Of a stretch of 27,194 nt of DNA, positions 22,301 through 27,194 are shown piece by piece (within the stretch, counting starts at the first letter, position 1; each line of letters opens with the position of its first letter). Source of the DNA: a virus; IMG/VR virus record IMGVR_UViG_3300029286_000213, positions 1 to 27,194 of that record; one strand, given 5' to 3'. The position numbers were made by a program, and so were the translations under genes. The notes beneath the pieces were generated by a model. That model ran no database searches. It had not been told where the DNA came from and saw nothing but the letters and a program-made list of their open reading frames with translations.

Positions 22301-23353
22301 GAATTTCATAGAACTTATGGTACTTATTTAGTAAGTGGTGGTAAATTGACAGCAGGTTCTTATCAAGAAGCAACAGCAACAGATGTAGCAGTAACCCCTG
22401 ATTTTGATGCAGCAGTAATAGCAGATGAAGACTTACAAACATCTATATCAGCTTGGATTAATACAGGTTATACTTTAATGTGGGTTTCAGCAAATACAAG
22501 TCAATGGGTATTTAAACATCCTTATCCATTTTCAGGTGCAACTAATTTACAAATGTTTGTAAATAATCCTGCAACAGGAACATTTACAGTAGGGACAGCT
22601 AATCGTTGGTATAATGTTTATCAAGTAATAGTTCCAGTAACTAATGATGTAGGTTCTAATAAGTTTAGAATGATAATGTTACAACCACAAGCAACTTATA
22701 CTTCATTAGCAGCAGCGCAAGCAGAAGATACTAGAAGTTTAAATTTTGGTGATTTAATTGGTGCATCAGGTGAATTTGTAACTTATTCAAGAATAACTTA
22801 TGCAACTGGTGGATCAACTAACTATGGTAAATGTACAATAGCAACTAATGGTGTAACTTATGTAGTAGGTGGTAAACAACAATCTATTTCAGTTGCAGGT
22901 ATTAGTTCAACTAATCATGCTAATTTAAGTAATTTAACTTGGTCAGCATCAGGACATTTAGGTGATGCTAATACATACGCAGCATTTGATGGTTCAGGAA
23001 ATGCAATTTCTACATCAGCAGTAACACCAACAAGTTATGTAGGTTTAGTAGAACAACAAGATATTAATTTATATTTAAGTGGTAATACAACTTTCTGTTT
23101 AACAGATTATGCTTGGTATGGTTGGACTATTTCAGCAATGACTTTAAGAACAGATACAGGAACAACTAATATAACTTTAAAGATTGGGACGACAGTAGTT
23201 ACTGGATTAAATTCGGTGACTGGAACAACAACAACAACAGTATTTTATGCAACGGCAGCAAATACTGTAGCAGTAACTAATCAAGTTAATTTAATTGTAA
23301 ATACGAATACAGCGAATTATTTAATAGCAACAATAAAAACAATAAGAACGTAA
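19340..23353 (+). CDS. Giant collagen-like tail fibre with tail-structural N-terminal domain
   Basis: The 1337-residue protein is the longest gene. Residues 1-150 form a compact domain (SKIEDF-like start, FGFFEPANIGYEQNYTNYAFRL at 41-61, then DIISQMEQVAHEFI at 76-89) resembling a small tail completion or terminator-type protein of flavobacterial phages, so it may anchor the fibre. Gly-X-Y repeats, mostly GSS, fill about 155-303, 357-510 and 780-838, with GTS, GIN, GIE, GLE and GTD variants and no proline. Globular stretches lie between (about 304-356, 511-779) and after (839-1337). The C-terminus includes HANLSNLTWSASGHLGD (about 1192-1208), a motif of tail fibre tips. Gly-X-Y chains form trimeric collagen-like stalks. 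A 42-nt tandem repeat lies at 20468-20593. Confidence 0.85.
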   Translation: MLYKQIVDILKSTLEGPQVIKSTDFGSIKEFVEHNKVFPFGFFEPANIGYEQNYTNYAFRLFLLDQKQKTNYNELDIISQMEQVAHEFIVALSLLGQFYIYNVGYDASQSEIVFFTQDEGLCGLILSFNLRIQVNNTGDCIPYVQSGYTIKYQYGIDGSSGSSGSSGSSGSSGSSGSSGKDGTWVGSSGSSGTSATSGSSGSSGSSGSSGSSGSSGINGSSGSSGTAGTSGSSGSSGSGGSSGTSGSSGSSGINGSSGSSGIEGSSGSSGSSGSSGTSGSSGSSGMDGSSGSSGINGSSGSSGLNSTVTGATDVDFYYEESSDTLHMPNIAITSGATAGYVLTVLDSSGHSYWAYFAGGSSGSSGSSGINGSSGSSGIGISGSSGSSGSSGVGISGSSGSSGSSGVGISGSSGSDGSSGSSGTSGTDGSSGINGSSGSSGIEGSSGSSGTSGTDGSSGSSGLEGSSGSSGLEGSSGSSGTSGTDGSSGSSGLEGSSGSSGIDGINGLSGIWFADNTVDITLPGNMNFAGGTDWTMLSTVSINCIDLSGMQQRPLLTNYTNYYITFYRKSDRSCYGSYTGSLSVDYTSYISINLVYISSNSYIANVEDCIVEITPIAIGSQGLYGGNTIKFILDKAHASACTETFDVSFLENTPGEGNGLVGIGTSSSWTTFQSFHPSAVCYFAFADTDWSSYPTDLSKWLDLLTLNPNTYIKISAEGNSSAWAVYKVSAQTQSYVPATTARIITVEFVSTPNGIDIEQIAPIASPWLDTFLMTLSVGGQNGSSGSSGIGISGSSGSSGSSGINGSSGSSGSSGIEGSSGSSGSSGIEGSSGSSGSSGQSVTATTYAELWYDNTGQTLYTPNLNVSNVVMPAIFIDGKDPSGFVDPENIQVTYNWANKTITLSSTTNLDYYWQGVKKSLTIPWTSTAHTNIDADHFLSSSDGTNFTWATSIWPFSNIQVSAVNHDPTVSANTYAYKETHGLMDWTTHQEFHRTYGTYLVSGGKLTAGSYQEATATDVAVTPDFDAAVIADEDLQTSISAWINTGYTLMWVSANTSQWVFKHPYPFSGATNLQMFVNNPATGTFTVGTANRWYNVYQVIVPVTNDVGSNKFRMIMLQPQATYTSLAAAQAEDTRSLNFGDLIGASGEFVTYSRITYATGGSTNYGKCTIATNGVTYVVGGKQQSISVAGISSTNHANLSNLTWSASGHLGDANTYAAFDGSGNAISTSAVTPTSYVGLVEQQDINLYLSGNTTFCLTDYAWYGWTISAMTLRTDTGTTNITLKIGTTVVTGLNSVTGTTTTTVFYATAANTVAVTNQVNLIVNTNTANYLIATIKTIRT
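20468..20593 (+). repeat. Three tandem 42-nt units in the fibre gene
   Basis: Units 20468-20509, 20510-20551 and 20552-20593 encode GIGISGSSGSSGSS, GVGISGSSGSSGSS and GVGISGSSGSDGSS. The first two differ only in the second codon and the third is more diverged. Such repeats can change number by slippage or recombination and so change fibre length in frame. Confidence 0.9.
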
Positions 23354-24472
23354 ATGGCTCATAAATTTACTTATCTTCCTTATTATAGTACTTATGTAGC
23401 ACCAGTTGTACCAACTTGGTTAAAGATACCTATGAATAGTGGCCCAAATAATTCTGTTGTTTTGAAATCTAATGGCGCAGCTTATGCTTGGGGTTATGGT
23501 GGTTGGGGAACTTTAGGTAATAATTCAACAGCTAATAATGCAGTACCAGTATTAATATATGGTAGTCATACTTTTTGTACAATAAGTACAGGTTATATGA
23601 TGACTGGGATAGATAATCATGGTAAAGCTTGGGGTTGGGGATTAAATTCAAAGGGTCAAGTAGGTGATAATTCAATAACAAATAGAAGTATTCCAGTAGC
23701 AGTTTGTGGTGTACATACTTTTTGTGCAATTAGTTTTGGTGCTTCATCTTGGCATACTTTAATGTTAGATAAAAATAATAAAGTATGGGCTTGGGGTAAG
23801 AATGATAATGGACAATTAGGTAATAATTCATTAACTTCTGCTAGAACACCAATCGCAGTTTGTGGTAATCATACATTTCAAATAATGGCTACTGATGATT
23901 ATAATTCAGTTGCATTAGAAAACGGTAAAGCTTGGACTTGGGGTGATAACGCATCAGGTCAATTAGGTAATAATACAACGGGTAATACATCAACGCCAGT
24001 TGCAGTGTGTGGCAATCATACATTTTGTAAAATATCAGTTGGGGGTCAAAACTTTGTAGTAGCAATAGATAATCACGGTAAAGCTTATTCTTGGGGTAAT
24101 AATTTAGTAGGGCAATTAGGTGATGGAACAAAAGTAAGTAAACGAACACCGATTGCAGTTTATGGAACTAAAACCTTTTGTCATATTCATGCACAATATT
24201 TAAGAACATTAGCAATTGATAAAAATGGTAAAGGTTGGGGTTGGGGAACACAACCAAATGGTGCATTAGGTAATAATTCTATATCTGATTTTTGTACACC
24301 AGTTGCTATATGTGGTAATCATACATTTTGTTATATACAAGGAACTTCGCAAGGTGGTTTAGCAATTGATAAAAATAATAAATATTGGTCTTGGGGATAT
24401 AATACCAATAATGAACTAGGTAATAATAATACAACAAGTGTAAGAACGCCAATAGCAGTCTGTGTTATTTAA
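23354..24472 (+). CDS. RCC1-repeat seven-bladed beta-propeller protein (probable receptor binding)
   Basis: The 372-residue protein is almost entirely RCC1-type repeats. Aromatic-x-W-G signatures recur at 43-47, 92-96, 144-148, 193-197, 244-248, 294-298 and 344-348, spaced by about 50 residues, each followed by N-x-x-G-x-LGNN and TPVAVCGNHTFC. Seven units would close a seven-bladed propeller. Cys residues recur at the same place in most blades, unusual for a phage surface protein. The first 23 residues are a short anchor. ATG is directly after the fibre stop with no gap (23354). In phages, propellers on tails bind receptors or sugars; the exact ligand is unknown. This RCC1 fold is rare in phage compared with eukaryotes. 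Confidence 0.85.
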   Translation: MAHKFTYLPYYSTYVAPVVPTWLKIPMNSGPNNSVVLKSNGAAYAWGYGGWGTLGNNSTANNAVPVLIYGSHTFCTISTGYMMTGIDNHGKAWGWGLNSKGQVGDNSITNRSIPVAVCGVHTFCAISFGASSWHTLMLDKNNKVWAWGKNDNGQLGNNSLTSARTPIAVCGNHTFQIMATDDYNSVALENGKAWTWGDNASGQLGNNTTGNTSTPVAVCGNHTFCKISVGGQNFVVAIDNHGKAYSWGNNLVGQLGDGTKVSKRTPIAVYGTKTFCHIHAQYLRTLAIDKNGKGWGWGTQPNGALGNNSISDFCTPVAICGNHTFCYIQGTSQGGLAIDKNNKYWSWGYNTNNELGNNNTTSVRTPIAVCVI

Positions 24473-24487
24473 AAATAATAAATAAAA

Positions 24488-25063
24488 ATGGAATACTTTA
24501 ATCCTAATATGAATGGATATTATACACATCAAGAATATATTAAAAGAATTTTAGATATACTTTTAATGCACGACCCTTTGTTTAATTTAAAAGTTAATGT
24601 ATTAGAATTTGGATCAGGTGATGGTTCATCAATAGTCTTTAATGAATATGCTAATAAATATAAAGATATACTTACAGTACAAAGTTTCGAACACGTTATT
24701 GATTGGTATGAAAAAATGAAAAGTAAATATAGTTTAAGTAACTATACTTTCAATTTAGTTGATTGGGCTAAGTTTGATTATACTGAATTGAAGAAAGAAA
24801 AGTATGATTTTGTATTTGTAGATCAGGGTATATGGGAAGAAAGAATTAGAACTATTGATGAATTAAAAGATTGTACTAAGATATTTATCTTACATGACTA
24901 TTGTTATTATAATGGTTTTAGACAACATACTACACCTTATCAAGATATGCCAGAAAATTCGGTAGGTAAAGGAACTTATTTTTATGAAAAGTATAATGAT
25001 GAATTTGAATTAATACCAGAAACTTCATTATATCCACCAACTTTAATTTTTAAGAAAAGATGA
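24488..25063 (+). CDS. Class I SAM-dependent methyltransferase in the adhesin block
   Basis: The 191-residue protein has the SAM-binding loop VLEFGSGDGSS (38-48), an acidic residue after strand 2 (VQSFEH, 64-69), and the motif KYDFVFVDQG (105-114) at strand 4, as in Rossmann methyltransferases. C-terminal YGT-like parts (SVGKGTYFYEKY) may form the acceptor site. It has no DNA-methylase DPPY motif, so sugars, small molecules or proteins are likelier substrates. It overlaps the following lectin-like gene by 4 nt (ATGA), so its product may modify the fibre, a receptor glycan or the host surface. Similar enzymes modify polysaccharides in bacteria. Family call good, substrate unknown. Confidence 0.75.
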   Translation: MEYFNPNMNGYYTHQEYIKRILDILLMHDPLFNLKVNVLEFGSGDGSSIVFNEYANKYKDILTVQSFEHVIDWYEKMKSKYSLSNYTFNLVDWAKFDYTELKKEKYDFVFVDQGIWEERIRTIDELKDCTKIFILHDYCYYNGFRQHTTPYQDMPENSVGKGTYFYEKYNDEFELIPETSLYPPTLIFKKR

Positions 25064-25578
25064 AACTACAATTAGACGCAAATAACCAAGTATTATTAAA
25101 TACTAAAAGATTATTAGTAGATGATAGACCAACCTATACCACAGGGCAATATGCCCAAGGTGGTATAGTGGTATATACATATAATGATGGGTTAAATGGG
25201 TTTGTAATTGATTTATCTGGCAATACATCAGGTATTGTAACTTGGGGTTGTCCAGGTATAAATATTTCAACATCTGCTGCAATATTAGAAGGTGGTAATA
25301 ATACAGTAAATATACTTGCATTATGTTATTCACCAGCAGCAGCTTATTGTACGGGTTTAACTTCATCAGGTTATAATGATTGGGTAATGCCAAGTAAAGA
25401 TGAATTAACAGAGATATGGAATAATAGGGCTTTATTAGATAGTTTATCTGTTAATCTTTGGGCTTCTGGGAATCAAGCAAGTAATTCAACTGCTTATTAT
25501 TTAAGGGTAAGTGATGGTGCATTAATAAGTCAATCAGTAGGTTTAACAAGTAGGGTAAGGGCAATAAGATATTTTTAA
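25060..25578 (+). CDS. DUF1566/C-type-lectin-like tail fibre tip protein
   Basis: The 172-residue protein has the DUF1566 pattern of Bacteroidota surface and phage proteins: YAQGGIVVYTYNDGLNGFVI (31-50), CTGLTSSGYNDWVMPSKDEL (97-116) and the closing NLWASGNQASNSTAYYLRV (132-150) then SRVRAIRYF (164-172). The first 30 residues probably join it to another fibre part. C-lectin-like folds bind receptors, and several such genes are targets of diversity-generating retroelements, but no reverse transcriptase was found in this window. A strong hairpin (25134-25168) lies within the coding sequence. The start overlaps the methyltransferase stop. Confidence 0.75.
   Translation: MKLQLDANNQVLLNTKRLLVDDRPTYTTGQYAQGGIVVYTYNDGLNGFVIDLSGNTSGIVTWGCPGINISTSAAILEGGNNTVNILALCYSPAAAYCTGLTSSGYNDWVMPSKDELTEIWNNRALLDSLSVNLWASGNQASNSTAYYLRVSDGALISQSVGLTSRVRAIRYF
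25134..25168 (+). repeat. Intragenic hairpin in the DUF1566 gene
   Basis: CTATACCAC (25134-25142) pairs with GTGGTATAG (25160-25168); inside it GGGC (25144-25147) pairs with GCCC (25153-25156), with a five-base loop AATAT. A 13-bp two-part stem is remarkable in this AT-rich coding DNA. It encodes the conserved GQ..GGIVVY region, so it may be partly coincidental. Confidence 0.75.
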
Positions 25579-25592
25579 AATAAAGATTTAAA

Positions 25593-26315
25593 ATGGCAAA
25601 CAATGTAATATTTAATGGTAGTAACGGTGAAATCTTTTTTAATAATTTAGAAAAAGTATACTATACCGAAACTATAACCCCACCAGGACCAAGTTATGTA
25701 ACATCAGGGTTAATAATGTATATTGATGCAGGTGATTCTAGTTCTTATCCAGGTTCAGGTACTAATATGACAGATATTTCACCATTAGGAACTAATAGTG
25801 CAACAATGCCAAATGGCGGAACTTATTCAGCTTCAAGTGGTGGTGTAATTCAATTAGATGGTATAAATCAGTATATAAGATGTTCTACTTATAATTCAAA
25901 CAATCACGATTTTACAATAATGGGCGCAACAAGATATATTGTACCAAATGTAGGACGTAGTTTAAGTTGTTTAAATAACAATTGGTTAGTAGGACATTGG
26001 CAAAATTATCCAGAAAACTATTATGCAGAAGGAGCAATTGCATTACCAGCAGGACCTTATAATAGTACAGCTTGGCGTATTTATACTGCAAATGGTATTA
26101 TAGGTGGTACGTATAATTTATATGTTAATAATATATTTAATGTAGGTAATTCAGCAGGTTCACAAGGACCTAATGGTTGGTCAATTGGTTGTCATACTGG
26201 TGGTGATGAGTTTGGTAATATAGAATTTGGTTTCTTAATGTGTTATGATAGGATATTGGATAGTACAGAAATGACAACTAATTTTGATTACTTTAAAAAT
26301 AGATATGGTTTATAA
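25593..26315 (+). CDS. LamG/concanavalin A-like lectin tail protein
   Basis: The 240-residue protein matches the LamG-type lectin layout used in phage fibres: GLIMYIDAGDSSSYPGSGTNMTDISPLG (about 39-66) at the start, VIQLDGINQYIRCS (about 84-97), a central part with WRIYTANG, and the closing NIEFGFLMCYDRILDSTEMTTNFDYFKNRYGL (about 209-240), where Y-x-R-x-L is the usual end strand. The first 35 residues (NGSNGEIFFNNLEKVYY) are a small beta anchor. It probably binds cell-surface glycans. It ends TAATG shared with the next gene and is the last of the adhesion block. Confidence 0.8.
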   Translation: MANNVIFNGSNGEIFFNNLEKVYYTETITPPGPSYVTSGLIMYIDAGDSSSYPGSGTNMTDISPLGTNSATMPNGGTYSASSGGVIQLDGINQYIRCSTYNSNNHDFTIMGATRYIVPNVGRSLSCLNNNWLVGHWQNYPENYYAEGAIALPAGPYNSTAWRIYTANGIIGGTYNLYVNNIFNVGNSAGSQGPNGWSIGCHTGGDEFGNIEFGFLMCYDRILDSTEMTTNFDYFKNRYGL

Positions 26316-26794
26316 TGGAATTAGAACAAACTAAAAGGAGATTATTTAAGATGGCAGATGCAACAGTAATGTTGATGAGAAACCATATTAAAAAAGCTGG
26401 TAAATTTAATACAGGACAACTCTCAAATTCAATTGGATGGAAAGTAGTTCAAGGTGGTATTCAATTTTATGTAGCTGCTCCTTATGCTAAATATGTTATT
26501 TCTGGTAGAAGAAAAGGTGCTAAACAACCTCCTTCTTGGGCAATTAGAGAATGGTTCAAAGGAGCAAATGGTAGAAAAGTATTCGAAAGTATGAAATCTA
26601 AATGGAAAGGGATTTCAATGGAAGGAGCAACGTATGTAGTAGCGAAAAGTATAAAAGAAAAAGGAATTAAACCGTTGGATTTTTATAATCCAGCAATAAA
26701 TAAATTGTACAGTAAAGATGCTTTTCATGAGTTGGAGGCGGCTTTCGCTCAAGATTTAGAGAAAGGTATACAAAAAGAATTAAATAGCAAATGA
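26315..26794 (+). CDS. Tail completion/head-tail component, HK97 gp10-like
   Basis: A 159-residue protein with the gp10-like layout: an N-terminal basic helix, FNTGQLSNSIGWKVVQGGIQFYVAAPYAKYVISG (31-64), the loop PPSWAIREWFKG, then MEGATYVVAKSIKEKGIKPLDFYNPAI (103-129) and a final amphipathic helix. In HK97-like phages this family helps join tail and head. The A-P-YA-Y-x-x-x-G string and the terminal K-GI-P motif are the key similarities. It sits after the adhesin genes rather than next to the head genes, another sign of gene reshuffling. Start overlaps the lectin stop (TAATG) and its stop overlaps the next start (ATGA). Confidence 0.7.
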   Translation: MELEQTKRRLFKMADATVMLMRNHIKKAGKFNTGQLSNSIGWKVVQGGIQFYVAAPYAKYVISGRRKGAKQPPSWAIREWFKGANGRKVFESMKSKWKGISMEGATYVVAKSIKEKGIKPLDFYNPAINKLYSKDAFHELEAAFAQDLEKGIQKELNSK

Positions 26795-27194
26795 GCATAA
26801 CTTTATCACATTCACCTGAAAATTATATTAGAGCTTACGATACTAATAGTTGTTATTACAAAATATCATCTACTAATGTTGCTCAAACTAATTTTAAATT
26901 TGTAGTAAAAATATACAATGGTGCAACCTTATTAACTACAATTAAATTACTTCCTGATTCATCTGGTTATGGTTATTATAACCCTACAAGCTTTATTAAT
27001 AACTATTTAACTAGTGATATTTCTACTTCTACTGCTTTAACTACTTGCCCAAATAGTATGAAAACTATTTCATTTAATTTTAGTGAAGAATATGGAGATC
27101 CAATTGTAAGTTATACTGGCGCTACTAATAGTACAAAGTATTTTTACAATGGTTGTCAGATTTATGAAAACTATGATGCCCTTTATACTAACGC
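26791..27194 (+). CDS. Tail structural protein, N-terminal part (3' end outside window)
   Basis: ATG 26791 overlaps the previous stop as ATGA, and the frame stays open for 134 codons to the window edge. The product begins MSITLSHSPENYIRAYDTNS, then KISSTNVAQTNFKFVVKIYNGATLL, then DSSGYGYYNPTSFINNYL. This beta-rich opening resembles a widespread tail/baseplate-type protein of flavobacterial phages, where an N-terminal Ig-like domain is followed by larger parts. The family call is by pattern only. Full length and C-terminal domains are unknown. It lies close before the tape measure if the genome is circular. Confidence 0.55.
   Translation, partial: MSITLSHSPENYIRAYDTNSCYYKISSTNVAQTNFKFVVKIYNGATLLTTIKLLPDSSGYGYYNPTSFINNYLTSDISTSTALTTCPNSMKTISFNFSEEYGDPIVSYTGATNSTKYFYNGCQIYENYDALYTN

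Noticed and set aside
25434-25578. Diversity-generating retroelement variable region proven in this window
   Set aside because: Only the lectin-like target shape is seen; no reverse transcriptase and no second copy (template repeat) were found.
1-27194. tRNA, rRNA or integrase genes and attachment site
   Set aside because: No cloverleaf-like conserved segments and no tyrosine or serine recombinase motifs were seen on reading both strands; a missed tRNA cannot be fully excluded without a scan.

Overview
The window is a 27.2 kb piece of a tailed double-stranded DNA phage (Caudoviricetes, most likely siphovirus-like) of a Bacteroidota host, probably a flavobacterium. The evidence is as follows. 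The DNA is very AT-rich. Genes are packed in one direction with ATGA and TAATG overlaps. Ribosome sites are A-rich and lack Shine-Dalgarno sequences. Two promoters match the Bacteroidota form (T-rich upstream box, 12 nt spacer, TATCTTTG). The replication pair VirE_N plus DUF3987 is a Bacteroidota speciality. Both window ends cut through tail genes, so the genome continues on both sides, or is circularly permuted. No integrase, rRNA or tRNA was seen.

Layout. 1-7341 (late, +): tape measure C-terminus, XkdF-like protease, scaffold-like protein, major capsid protein, likely tail tube protein, a strong terminator, then portal, connector, membrane protein, holin and small genes, closed by a terminator at 7432-7470. 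7500-11758 (early, +): two twin promoters drive small unknown genes, a ribbon-helix-helix regulator with a palindromic operator, a primase-like VirE_N protein and a DUF3987 ATPase. 11759-13148 (switch region): an AT-rich gap that may hold the origin, one small + gene, the only minus-strand gene (a T4 gp55-like late sigma factor), and 410 nt of non-coding DNA. 13149-19302 (+): HNH endonuclease flanked by 31-nt inverted repeats, small and large terminase, a beta-class DNA methyltransferase, a second sigma-like protein and a tail assembly chaperone pair joined by a clear -1 frameshift site. 19340-26315: an adhesion island with a 1337-residue collagen-like fibre, a seven-bladed RCC1 propeller, a SAM methyltransferase, a DUF1566 C-lectin-like protein and a LamG-like lectin. 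26315-27194: a gp10-like tail completion protein and a truncated tail protein.

How it may work together (inference). Host RNA polymerase starts the early operon. The RHH protein probably represses its own promoter. The gp55-like factor, perhaps with the second sigma-like protein, then redirects polymerase to late promoters; the shared 13-mer TTTTTATATATAA before three genes is the best candidate. Late transcription would run from the terminase through the tail and adhesion genes, wrap round to the capsid genes and stop at 7470. The terminator after the capsid and tail tube genes would favour the most abundant proteins over portal and lysis genes.

Most distinctive points: the gp55-like sigma with its candidate promoter motif, the inverted repeats beside the terminase (packaging site or homing boundary), the frameshifting chaperone, the row of unrelated adhesin folds, and an acidic DFW motif shared by several DNA-related proteins.
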